From NCBI RefSeq assembly GCF_038502225.1, contig NC_091369.1, positions 9,364,305 through 9,428,304 on the forward strand: 64,000 bases of DNA. The letters are read 5' to 3'. The notes beneath the pieces were generated by a model. It had not been told where the DNA came from. It worked only from the letters and a program-made list of their open reading frames with translations, and did no database searches. Source of the DNA: Cherax quadricarinatus. Lineage: Eukaryota > Arthropoda > Malacostraca > Decapoda > Parastacidae. A program made the position numbers and the translations under genes. This document shows, piece after piece, positions 1 through 10,631 of this stretch (the stretch's first letter is position 1; each line of letters starts with the position of its first letter).

Positions 1-176
1 CCCTTACTGCATGAAGGTAAAAAACCAAACCTCTGACCTAGTGTTTGGTTTAAAATATCGGCTAAGGTGTTCTCTGGGGCAGTTTTTATGGTTCTACTGG
101 ATGTTTCTCTGTATCAACTGATAGAATGGGAGACTGATGAGAGAGATCATTCTGGTCAGCTTCAGGACCGTAAGTA

Positions 177-2502
177 CAGTGGACCCCCGGTATTCGATGG
201 CAACGGTATCCGATAAATCCAGTATTCGATACATTTTAATGCAAAAATTTTGCCTCGCCACTCGTTAAAAAACCCGCCACACACGATTCGTCCGAGACGT
301 GTCCACGTGTGGCCTGAACTGCCCCGTGCGTGCCAGTGTTTACACGCAAGCCAGCTAAGCATACATTCGGCACATTCCATATTATCACAGTGTTTTTGGT
401 GCTTGTTTCTGCAAAATAAATCACCATGGGCCCCAAGAAAGCTTCTAGTGCCAACCCTTCGAGAAAAAGGGTGCTAATGACAATTGAAATGAAGAAAGAG
501 ATAATTGCAAAGTACGAAAGTGGAGTGTGTGTGTGTCGGAGCTGGCAAGGTTGTATACCAAACCCCAATCAACCATCGCTACTATAGTGGCCAGGAAAAC
601 GGCAATCAAGGAAGCTGTTGTTGCGAAAGGTGCAACCTTGTTTTCGAAACAGAGACCATAAGTGTTAGAAGATGTTGAGAGACTGTTATTGGTGTGGATA
701 AATGAAAAACAGATAGCAGGAGATAGCATCTCTCAAGTGATCATTTGTGAAAAGGCTAGGAAGTTGCTTGAGGATTTAATTGAAAAAATGCCTGCAATTA
801 GTGGTGATGTGAGTAAATTTAAGGCAAGCAAAGGTTGGTTTGAAAGATTTAAGAATCGTAGTGGCATACATAGTGTGATTAGGCATTATGAGGCTGCCAG
901 TTTGGACCAAAAAGCAGCTGAAAAATATGTGAAGGAATTCAAGGATTACATAGACAGCGAAGAATTGAAACCTGAACAAGTGTTTAATTGTGATGAAACA
1001 GGCCTGTTTTGTTCCAAATTGCCAAGCAGGATCTACATTACTCAGGAGGAAAAGGCACTCCCAGGTCATAAGCCTATGAAAGACAGACTTACTCTTCTGA
1101 TGTGTGCCAATGCTAGTGGTGATTGGAAAGTGAAGCCTTCATTGGTGTATCACTCAAACTCCCAGACCGTTCAGGCAAAAGAATGTCATCAAGGTTAATT
1201 TGTGTGTGCTGTGGTGGGCAAACAGTAAGGCATGGGTCACTAGGGACTTTTTCTATGACTGGTTACACCATGCATTTGCCCCAATGTGAAAAATTACCTA
1301 ACTGATTAGAAATTAGACCTTAAGTACCTCCTGGTATTAGACAATGCCCCTGGTCATCCTACAGACTTGGCAGAGTGACATTCTGAGGACATGAGCTTCA
1401 TTAAGGACAAGTTTTTGCCTCTTAATACCACTCCTCTCCTGCAGCCCATGGACCAGCAGGTTATTTCCAACTTCAAGAAACTACACAAAAGCTATGTTTC
1501 GAAAGTACTTTGAAGTGACCACAGACACTCGATTGACTCTAAAAGAGTTTTGGAAGGATCACTTTAATATCCTCAATTGTGTAAACCTTATAGGTAAGGC
1601 TTGGGAGGGAGTGACTAAGAGGACCTTGAACTCTGCTTGGAAGAAACTGTGGCCAGAATGCATAGACAAAAGGGAGTTTGAAGGGTTTGAGGCTAACCCT
1701 GGGAATCGTATGCCAGTTGAGGAAGCCATTGTGGCATTGGGGAAGTCCTTGGGGTTGGAGGTTAGTGGGGAGGATGTGGAAGAGTTGGTGGAGGAGGACA
1801 ATGACGAACTAACCACTGATGAGCTGCTAGATCATTTTCAACAGCAAGAGGCCAGACTTGAGGAAACTGCTTCGGAGGAGGGGAGAGAGAAATTGAGGAA
1901 GTTGCCTACTTCACAGATTAAAGAAATGTGTACAAAGGTGAAAACCTTCATTGATGACAATCACCCTCACACAGCTATTGCAAGCCGTGCTGGTGACTAT
2001 TACAATGACAATGTTGTGAACCGCTTTAGAAAAGTCATAAAGGAACGAGAGGTACAGGCCTCTATGGACAGATATGTTGTGCGACAGAAGTCCACTGACT
2101 CTCAAGCTGGTCCTAGTGGCATTAAAAGAAGAAGGGAAGTAACCCCGGAATAGGACTTGCTACCTCAAGTCCTAATGGAAGGGAATTCCCCTTCTAAACA
2201 ATAAGTTCGACACTCTCCCCTCCTCCCATCCCATCAATCATCACCAGATCTTCATTAAAGGTAAGTGTCATGTATTCTATTGTTAGTAGAGTACTACAAA
2301 CTGTGCATGTCTTCTTCAGTTTGTGTGCATTAAACTTAATATTTCATGTGGTAAATTATTTTTCTTCATACTTTTGGGTGTCTTGCACGGATTAATTTGA
2401 TTTCCATTATTTCTTATGGGGAAAATTAATTCGCCTTTCGATAATTTTGGCATACGATGAGCTCTCAGGAATGGATTAATATCGTATACCGGGGAACCAC
2501 TG
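177..2502 (+). mobile_element. Tigger-type (pogo) DNA transposon, copy 1
   Basis: 2,326 bp with terminal inverted repeats: CAGTGGACCCCCGGTATTCG at the left, and at the right the complement of CAGTGGTTCCCCGGTATACG. Flanked by TA (175-176 and 2503-2504), the target duplication of the Tc1/mariner superfamily. Contains a decayed transposase gene. Inserted into the family-2 TTAA element. Confidence 0.92.
426..2153 (+). pseudogene. Tigger transposase, broken
   Basis: The frame starts MGPKKASSANP at 426, with a CENP-B-like helix-turn-helix (MKKEIIAKYESG) in the first 60 residues. A second DNA-binding domain follows (LLLVWINEKQIAGD to WFERFKNRSG), then the DDE domain. First Asp in FNCDETGLF near 990; second Asp in LVLDNAPGHP near 1340-1360; third in QPMDQ near 1450. 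The tail 1494-2153 is open and acidic. Lesions seen: two extra bases in a GT run near 530, a TAA at 659, a two-base loss near 1155 and further stops between 1198 and 1494. It cannot make a full transposase. The minus-strand copy at 20606-22325 is its closest relative here. Confidence 0.9.
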
Positions 2503-3042
2503 TAGCTTGAAATAAGGTTCAAAGTATAACTGAAATGTTAAATTTTTAGCAATTTTCCTGAGGAAGGGTAGGCTCCCCATCTGTTTTATGGATTTTTACA
2601 GGTATACTACAATTATAGGTAGTAGGTTGATAGACAGCAACCACCCAGGGAGACACTACTGTCCTGCCAAGTGAGTAAAATGAGAGCTTGTAATTGTTTT
2701 ACATGATGGTAGGTTTGCTGGTGTCTTCTGATGTCTCATAAATATGCAAGATTACAGATACGTCATGCTACTTCTACTTACACTTAGGTCACACTACACA
2801 TACATGTACATGTTTATTTATACAATTCATCCGAGTTTTCTTTGATTTTATCTTAATAGTTCTTGTTCTTATTACTTTTCCTTTTATATCCATGGGGAAG
2901 TGGACTAAGAATCTTTCCTCCGTAAGACATGCATTTTGTAAAAGTCAACTAAAATGCGTGGAACAATGGGCTAGTAACCCTTTTTCCTGTAATGATTACT
3001 AAAAAGAATAAGATGTGGTATTTTGGGTATTTTTGTTTAATA

Positions 3043-3572
3043 TATGTATGAAAGAGGGGAAGGTACCTAGGGATTGGCAAAGAGCATGTATAATTCCATT
3101 ATAGAAAGGGAAGGGGGACAAAATAGATTGTAAAAATTACAGAGGAATAAATTTACTGAGTATACCAGGAAAAGTGTATGTTAGGGTTATTACTGACAGA
3201 ATTAGAGACAAGACAGAATGTAGAATTGTGGATGAGCAAGGAGGTTTTAGAGTGGGTAGGGGATGCGTAGATCAAGTGTTTACATTGAAGCATGTATGTG
3301 AACAGTATTTAGATAAAGGTACGGAAGTTTTCATTGCATTTATGGATTTAGAAAAGGCAAATGATAGAGTGGATAGGAAAGCAATGTGGCAGACGTTGCA
3401 AGTATGTGGAATAGGTAGTAAGTTACTAAATGCTGTAAAGAGTTTTTTATGAGGATAGTGAGGCTCAGGTTAGGGTGTGTAGAAGAGAGGGAGACTACTT
3501 CCCAGTAAAAGTAGGTCTTAGACAGGGATGTGTAATGTCACCATGGTTGTTTAATATATTTATAGATGGAGT
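3043..3572 (+). pseudogene. LINE-A reverse transcriptase, first part
   Basis: Encodes VPRDWQRACIIPL, then KNYRGINLLSIPGKVYVRV and GGFRVGRGCVDQVFTLKHVC, the palm-finger region of a LINE reverse transcriptase, including FMDLEKANDRVD (Tyr of the usual AYDRVD changed). An extra T near 3446 shifts the frame, and a TAG interrupts it near 3100. Continues after the CR1-like insertion at 8765. Confidence 0.88.
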
Positions 3573-3630
3573 GACGTGTACTTAGCTCTGTGAAGACCTG
3601 TTTGTGTGCTCTCTGTGAATCTGAACCAGG

Positions 3631-4596
3631 ATGCCCTCTCTTGAGCAGCTTTACCAGCAGCTGAGAGAAGATCTCAGAGTTGCTAAGCTGGAGATACGGC
3701 GATTAACGGAGGAGAACAAGAGGATTCGTAGTAATCCTCCTGTTTTGAGTCCCCAGGTTAAGAGGGGAGCTTGGTCAGTGGCCGGGCAACATGGAACCAA
3801 GCTGAGGATCAAGAAAACGGTTGGAGAGGCAGAAACAACGAGAAACCAGAAGACTACCGTGGAAACTTCCAACCCATTCTCCGTGCTACCTGACGAATGT
3901 GTGTGTTCTACTGGGAATGCCACAACGAGCACCAAGGAAGCACTGGCAGACGTGAGTGAGACATCCCTAGAAACCCCAACGAAGACCATCGAGAACGTCT
4001 TGACGAATTCCACAAGTGGTGTAATGCTACATGACGAATGTGAGTCGACTACTGGGAGCATCACGACGGACGATGCCAAGGAAGGTAAAAACATTGTTGT
4101 TGTTGGGGATAGCCAGATTAGGTACATGGATAGGGCATTCTGCTTGAAGGATAGGAGTAGGAGGCAGAGAATGTGTTTTCCTGGGGCTGGGATGAAGGAT
4201 ATTGTTAGCCGTCTGGATGACATCATGAGAGATAATGGGAGCAATCCTATTATCTGTCTCAGTGCTGGAGGCAACGATGTTGGCAGACGTAGGAGTGAGG
4301 ACCTGATCAGCAGGTATAGGTCAGCAATAGAGATAATTAGGAGGAAGGGTGAGAAACCTGTCATATGTGGCATTTTGCCAAGGAGAGGAGTTGGAAATGA
4401 ATGGTTGTCCACAGCAATTGGTGTCAATTGCTGGCTGGACAAATACTGTAAGGAAAATGCGGTAACATTCATTGACAACTGGGACCTCTTCTATGGCAGA
4501 AGTGACATGTATGCCAGGGATGGGGTTCACTTATCTAGGTGTGGGATGGGAGCACTGGCCAACGCAGTGGAGGGAGTTGTTACGTCTTTAAACTAG
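3631..4596 (+). CDS. CR1-like ORF1 with SGNH/GDSL esterase-like domain
   Basis: 321 residues, intact. Residues 1-35 (MPSLEQLYQQLREDLRVAKL and on) form a probable short coiled coil; 36-150 are Thr/Ser/Glu-rich linker. Residues 154-321 are an SGNH-hydrolase-like domain: VVVGDSQIRY gives the catalytic Ser in GDS (159-161), SAGGNDVGR the Asn in GGND (213-216), and RDGVHLS the Asp/His pair (297-300). Esterase-like ORF1 proteins are known in CR1-like LINEs; the role in transposition is unclear. The ORF2 start lies 15 bases after the stop. Confidence 0.86.
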   Translation: MPSLEQLYQQLREDLRVAKLEIRRLTEENKRIRSNPPVLSPQVKRGAWSVAGQHGTKLRIKKTVGEAETTRNQKTTVETSNPFSVLPDECVCSTGNATTSTKEALADVSETSLETPTKTIENVLTNSTSGVMLHDECESTTGSITTDDAKEGKNIVVVGDSQIRYMDRAFCLKDRSRRQRMCFPGAGMKDIVSRLDDIMRDNGSNPIICLSAGGNDVGRRRSEDLISRYRSAIEIIRRKGEKPVICGILPRRGVGNEWLSTAIGVNCWLDKYCKENAVTFIDNWDLFYGRSDMYARDGVHLSRCGMGALANAVEGVVTSLN

Positions 4597-4610
4597 GAAT
4601 AGTTAGTGGT

Positions 4611-7600
4611 ATGGGTTTTGGCGGGAAAACTGTGAAGTCGCAGGGTAGTAATATGAGTACTAGGAGAACTAGTAATAGGCAAAATGAGGTGGATATTGGA
4701 AAGCCAGTGGCACTAATTGACAAGGACAGTAATAGGTTTAGTGGAATAACAGAAAGGAGCAGGAAGGGTAAAGAGAGAGGAGGGTCTTTAAATATTTATT
4801 ACACGAATAGTCGCAGTGCTAGGAATAAGATGGACGAGTTGAGACTAGTTGCTAGTGCAGGTAACTTCGATGTATTTGCCATTACTGAGACGTGGTTTAA
4901 TCCAAAAAGTCGGGACATGCCTGCAGAATGTCACATTCAGGGTTTTAAATTGTTCCAAGTAGATAGAAGTGTCGGGAAGGGGGGTGGGGTGGCATTGTAT
5001 GTCCGAGATCGCTTGAACTGTTGCATAAAAACGGGTATTAAGTCTGATGTAGCACATCCAGAGTCTGTTTGGATAGAATTTTCAGAGGGGCATGAAAAAT
5101 TAATTTTAGGTGTGATATACCGTCCCCCAAATTTAGATAGGGACCAGGGGAGACCACTATGGGAGGAAATTGTTAGGGTCACAAGGCACGATAATGTAGT
5201 AATTCTAGGAGACTAACTTTAGTCATATTGATTGGAATTTCTTGACTGGGAATCTAGAATCATACGACTTCTTAGAAGTAGTTCAGGATTGTTTTTTGAA
5301 GCAGTTTGTGACAGAGCCTACAAGGGGTAATAACCTGCTTGACTTAGTTCTGGCAAACAATGAATCCCTTGTTAATAATTTAGAAGTTTCAGAGGAACTG
5401 GGTGCTAGCGACCACAAATCAATTACATTTAGCATTGAATGGAAGTATGATAGTAGGGATAACTCAGTAACAGTCCCAGATTTTCGCTTAGCAGATTACG
5501 ATGGGCTTAGAGAACACTTATCATCTGTTGATTGGGGTAACGAAGAGAGCTATCAATATGACAGTTTTCTGAACACTATACAAGCTGCTCAAAGAACGTT
5601 TATCCCTTATAAAGAAATTAGATCAAATAGAAATGACCCAAAATGGATGAATAATAGGCTGAAATATCTACTAGAGCATAAGAAAGGAATTTATAGGCGT
5701 ATCAAAAGAGGCGAGGGTCATCTTATGAATCAGTATATTGACATTAAGAGGGACATTAAAAAGGGGATAAGAAAAGCTAAAAGGGACTATGAAATTAAAG
5801 TTGCTAGGGATTCTAAAACTAACCCAAAAAGTTTTTTCCAGGTATATAGAACAAAAGTCAGAGATAAGATAGGTCCCCTTAAAAATAACTATGGGCATCT
5901 TACTGACAAAGAGAATGAAATGTGCTCGATTTTAAATAATTATTTTCTCTCGGTTTTTACACAGGAAGACACTAATAATATTCCAGTAATTAATTTTTAT
6001 AGTGGGCCAGAAGAAGATAAATTATGTAACATCACAGTCACTAGTGAAATGGTTCTGAAGCAGATAGACCGACTGAAGCAAAATAAGTCACCGGGTCCTG
6101 ATGAGGTTTTTTCAAGAGTTCTTAAGGAATGCAAAATGGAAGTCTCTGAACCATTAACCCTTTGAGGGTCGACAGGCCCTCTCCGAAACTCGTTCTCAGG
6201 GTCGGCCAAATTTAAAAAAAAAAAAAATTATTTTCTCTTATGAAAAGATAGAGAATCTTTTCCCGATCATAAAGACACCAAAAGTTTGAAATTTGATAGA
6301 AAACTTACGGAATTATGCTCTCGCAAAGTTAGCGGTCTCGGCGATATTTACGCATCGGCTATTTTGCCCACTTTGAGCCCCATTTTCGGCCAATTTCACT
6401 GTACTAGTCGACAAAAAACATGAATATTTCGCTAGAACTCCATTTTTTCTATCGAATGGGTGCAAGAAACCACCCATTTATAAATTCAACTATCCAGTAC
6501 AGTGGTCAGAATTTAGCAATTTTGCCAATTTCACACAAATTTCAAAAGATGCCAATTTCCGAATAGGGTCCAGAATAAACAAGAAAGACATTCCTGGCAC
6601 TAAAATGACATTTCCTCTAGTCATTAGTCATGTCTCAAGGGCCCTCTTATATCCTTTTGCTTTCCACTTTGAATTTTTATTCTCACAAAAAATATAAGAT
6701 TTACTGTTATGCAGACTACTGCATTAGTGTAAAAAATGGTATAAATATTATTGGTGCACTTGTAAAAGAATATTAGACTCACCAGTTGACGTGTATTGCA
6801 CGCTTGGCACGATTTGTTTACTTTTGAAGTTTGGTAAAAATCGAACATTTCTGCTACTTTGAGCTCAATTTCAAGGCACCTTTCATTGTAAAACCAGTCA
6901 AAATCATCTCAATTTCTGTAATATGTCTTCCATTCTATAAAATGAGACCAAGAAAACTAGAATACAACAATAAATACCATACGAAAATACACTGCAAAGT
7001 CGCTGATTTATTAAAAAAAAATGGTCAAAGTTTTTTTTTTTCTCATTATGCACTGTGTGCTGCAGGATTTTTTTTAGACTGTGCACACTGACCACATAGA
7101 CCCATTCTTTCACATGAAGGCCTACCAGCTTTCTCCCACTAGATTTGAGGCCGCTAGAATTTATGAGTACTAGTACGTCAAAAACCCCTACGCGTAAAAC
7201 GTACTAGTACGACCAAAACCCTCAAAGGGTTAACTAATATTTTTAATTTATCTCTTCAAACAGGTGTAGTGTCTGATATGTGGAAGATGGCTAATGTAAT
7301 TCCTATTTTTAAAACGGGACAAGTCGTTACCGTCAAATTACCGCCCAATAAGCCTAACCTCAATTGTAGGCAAATTACTAGAGTCAATTATAGCTCAGAT
7401 TATAAGAAGCCATCTCGATAAGCATAGCTTGATTAATGATACTCAGCATGGATTCACAAGAGGCCGGTCTTGTCTAACTAATTTATTAACTTTCTTCAGT
7501 AAAGCTTTTGAGGCTGTTGACCACGATAAAGAATTTGATATTATTTACTTAGATTTTAGTAAGGCTTTTGATAGAGTTCCGCACCAAAGACTGTTGAAGA

Positions 7601-8616
7601 AAGTAGTAGCTCATGGCATTGGGGGAAGGGTGCTCTCGTGGATCTAATCATGGCTCACAGACAGGAAGCAGAGTGTGTCCATAAATGGGGTTAAATCCAA
7701 GTGGGGATCAGTAACAAGTGGCGTTCCACAGGGATCAGTCTTGGGCCCGTTGTTTATAATATATATCAATGATCTTGATGAAGGAATTACTAGTGATATG
7801 AGCAAAATTGCCGATGACACGAAGATAGGTAGGATAATTGATTCAAACGTAGATGTTAGGGAACTTCAGGAGGATTTAGACAAACTATACTCTTGGTCAG
7901 AAAAGTGGCAGATGCAGTTCAATGTAGATAAATGCAAGGTTCTGAAGCTCGGGAGTGTCCATAACCCTAGCACTTATAAGTTAAATAATGTAGAACTTAG
8001 CCATACAGATTGCAAGAAGGACTTGGGGGTTATGGTAAGCAGCAACCTTAAACCAAGACAGCAATGCCTAAGCATACGTAATAAGGCAAATAGATTACTG
8101 GGATTTATATCAAGAAGTGTAAGCAACAGAAGTCCAGAGGTCATACTGCAGTTTTATACATCATTAGTAAGGCCTCACCTAGATTATGCAGTTCAATTCT
8201 GGTCTCCATATTACAGAATGGACATAAATTCGTTAGAAAACGTTCAGCGTAGGATGACTAAATTAATACATAGCATTAGAAATCTTCCTTATGAAGAAAG
8301 ATTGAAGACTCTTAAGTTACATTCACTTGTTAGACGAAGAATGAGGGGAGACCTGATCGAAGTGTATAAGTGGAAGATAGGTATTAATAAAGGGGATATT
8401 AACAAGGTCTTGAGGATATCTCTCCAAGAGAGAACCCGCAGTAATGGATTTAAATTAGATAAGTTTAGATTTAGAAAGGACATAGGAAAGTATTGGTTTG
8501 GAAATAGGGTAGTTGATGAGTGGAACAGTCTACCTAGTTGGGTTATTGAGGCTAGGACTTTGGGTAGTTTCAAATTTAGGTTGGATAAGTACATGAGTGG
8601 GAGGGGTTGGATTTGA
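4611..8616 (+). pseudogene. CR1-like ORF2, endonuclease and reverse transcriptase, broken
   Basis: Amino-terminal endonuclease: YYTNSRSARNKMDELR, AITETWFNP, YRPPNLDRD, ILGD at 5202-5213, then after a two-base loss NFSHIDW, and GASDHKSI. Reverse transcriptase: NKSPGPDEV near 6090, a block spelled YLDFSKAFDRVPHQRL near 7546, GVPQGSVLGPLF near 7720, KIADDTKIG near 7808 and the carboxy-terminal domain to VDEWNSLPSWV. Lesions: the two-base deletion at 5214, the TTAA element at 6158-7229, a frame change near 7325 and TAA at 7645-7647. Apart from these it is well preserved, so it died recently. Confidence 0.9.
6158..7229. mobile_element. TTAA-flanked element, family 1, copy 1
   Basis: 1,072 bp between TTAA (6154-6157) and TTAA (7230-7233). 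Ends: CCCTTTGAGGGTCGA and, at the right, AACCCTCAAAGGG, so about 11 bp of inverted repeat. The interior is AT-rich and non-coding and holds 'tactagtacg' motifs near the right end. Removing the element and one TTAA restores the CR1-like frame exactly (SEPL-TNIFNLSLQTG). Confidence 0.92.
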
Positions 8617-8764
8617 GTGGGACTTGCACATCAGAGCTTATTTCTTGGGTAACACTGAAAATTGGGTTGGTCAAATGTTTGTTAGTGGGATGAATTGTAA
8701 GGACCTGCCTAGTATGGGCCAACAGGCCTGCTGCAGTGTTCCTCTTTTCTTGTGTTCTTATGTT

Positions 8765-9333
8765 AAGTAAATGCTAGGGTGTTCGGGAGAGGGGTGGGAA
8801 TAAATTATGGGGAATCAAATACAATGGGAATTGACTGATGATACTGTGCTTATGGGAGATTCTAAAGAAAAGTTGTAAAGGTTAGTGGACTAGTTTAGGA
8901 ATGTGTGTAAAGGTAGAAAGTTGAAAGTGAACATAGAAAACAGTAAGGTGATGAGGGTATCAAGTGATTTAGATAGAGAAAAATTGGACATCAAACTGGA
9001 GAAGAAGTATGGAAGAAGTGAATGTTTTCAGATATTTGGGAGTTGACATGTCAGCGGATGGATTTATGAAGGATGAGGTTAACCATAAAATTGATGAAGG
9101 AAAAAAGGTAAGTGGTGCATTGAGGTATATGTGGAGACAAAAAACATTATCTATGAAGGCAAAGAAGGGAATGTATGAAAGTATAGTGGTACCAACACTC
9201 TTACATAGGTGTGAAACTTGGGTTGTAAATGCTGAAGCGAGGAGGCAGTGGAGATGTCCTGTCTAAGGGTAATGTGTGGTGAAAATATTATGCAAAGTAT
9301 TTGGAGTGTGGAAATTAGGAGGTGTGGAGTTAA
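8765..9333 (+). pseudogene. LINE-A reverse transcriptase, middle part
   Basis: Compared with 18391-19015 it lacks about 18 bases between 8840 and 8850. The codons for QLLF of the QLLFADDTVL catalytic box are lost, leaving TDDTVL. The frame then gives MEEVNVFRYLGVDMSADGF and YESIVVPTLLHRCETW. Ends in the middle of CGVN..., where the TTAA element entered. Confidence 0.87.
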
Positions 9334-10374
9334 CCCTTTCAGGGTCGAGAGGCCCTCTCCTAAACTTGTTCTCTAGGTCGAAAATTTGCCGGGAAAAAAA
9401 AAAAAATTCTTAGGACACCATGACACCAAAAGTATGAAATTTGATGGGAAACTTATGGAATTATGCTCTCGCAAAGTTAGCGGTCTCGACGATGTTAACG
9501 CATCGGTGATTTTGCCCACTTTGAGCCCTATTTTCGGCCAATTCCAGTGTTCTAATTGACAAAAATCATATCTATTTCTCTAGAACTCCATTTTTTCTAT
9601 CGAATGAGCACAAGAAATCACCCATTTACCGATTTCAACTATCCAATAAAGTGGTCAGAAATTGGCAATTTTGCCAATTTCACACAAATTTCAGAAGATG
9701 CCAATTTCCAAATAGGATCCAGAATAAACAAGGCAAACATTCCAGGCATTAAAATAACAATTTCTCTGTTCATTAATCACATCCTCAGGCCCCTCTTACA
9801 TCTCTTTTGCTTTCCACTTTGAATTTTTATTCTCACAAAAAATAGAAGATTTACTGTTATGCAGACTACTGCATTAGTGTAGAAATGGTATAAATAATAT
9901 CAGCACACTTGTGAAAGAATATTAGACTCACCAGTTGACGTGTATTGGACGTTTGGCATGATTTGTTTACTTTTGAAATTTTGCAAAAATCGAACATTTC
10001 TACTACTTTGAGCTCAATTTCAAGGTACTTTCATTATGAAACCAATCAAATCATCTCAATTTCTGTAATACGTCTTCCATTCTATAAAATAAGACCAGGA
10101 AAATTAAAATAGCCATAAATACCATACGAAAATACACTGCAAAGTCTCTGTTTTAAACCAAAAACACAGTCGGAGTTTTTTTTTTTCTCATTATGCACTG
10201 TGTGCTGCAGGAAATTTTTTTTATACCGTGCACACTGACCACAGACCCATTCTTTCATATGTAGGCCTACCAGCTTTCTCTCCCTAGATTTGAAGGCGCT
10301 AGAATTTAGGCGTACTAGTACATCAATAACCCTGGTGCGTAAGCCACACTAGTACATCGGAAACCCTGAAAGGG
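9334..10374. mobile_element. TTAA-flanked element, family 1, copy 2
   Basis: 1,041 bp, ends CCCTTTCAGGGTCGA and complement. TTAA at 9330-9333; the right duplicate has become TTAG (10375-10378). The LINE-A at 18999-19030 gives the empty site (ggagttaataaaag), which proves the duplication of the four bases. Confidence 0.93.
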
Positions 10375-10378
10375 TTAG

Positions 10379-10631
10379 TAAAAGTATTAGTCAGAGGGCT
10401 GAAGAAGGGTTGTTGAAGTGGTTTGGTCATTTAGAGAGAATGGATCAAAGTAGAATGACATGGAAAGCGTATAAATCTGTAGGGAAAGGAAAGCAGGGTA
10501 GGGGTCATCCTCGAAAAAGTTGTAGGGAGGGGGTAAAGGAGGTTATGTGGGCGAGGGGCTTGAACTTCCAGCAAGCATGCGTGAGCATGTTAGATAGGAG
10601 TGAATGGAGACAAATGGTATTTGGGACTTGA
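10379..10631 (+). pseudogene. LINE-A carboxy-terminal segment
   Basis: Resumes exactly where the TTAA element interrupted: SISQRAEEGLLKWFGHLERM, then KGKQGRGHPRKSCREGVKEV and the end at 10629-10631. The Arg/Lys/Gly-rich tail after WFGHLERMD is typical of this LINE. Followed by its 3' UTR to the poly(A) at 10973. Confidence 0.88.

Larger units (their letters stand above)
3573..8764 (+). mobile_element. CR1-like LINE with ORF1 and ORF2, nearly full length
   Basis: About 4.1 kb once the nested TTAA element (6158-7229) is discounted. Two consecutive frames: an esterase-like ORF1 and an endonuclease/reverse transcriptase ORF2. It ends in a short 3' UTR finishing 'cttttcttgtgttcttatgtt', without poly(A). 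Inserted into LINE-A between 'atagatggagt' and 'aagtaaatgct'. The uninterrupted LINE-A at 18391-18420 shows that about 9 bases of target are missing and that no target duplication formed. Confidence 0.87.

Noticed and set aside
1140..1200. A shared frameshift in Tigger copies 1 and 2 suggesting programmed frameshifting
   Set aside because: The missing bases are at different positions (near 1155 in copy 1, near 21590 in copy 2); they are independent lesions with the same frame effect.
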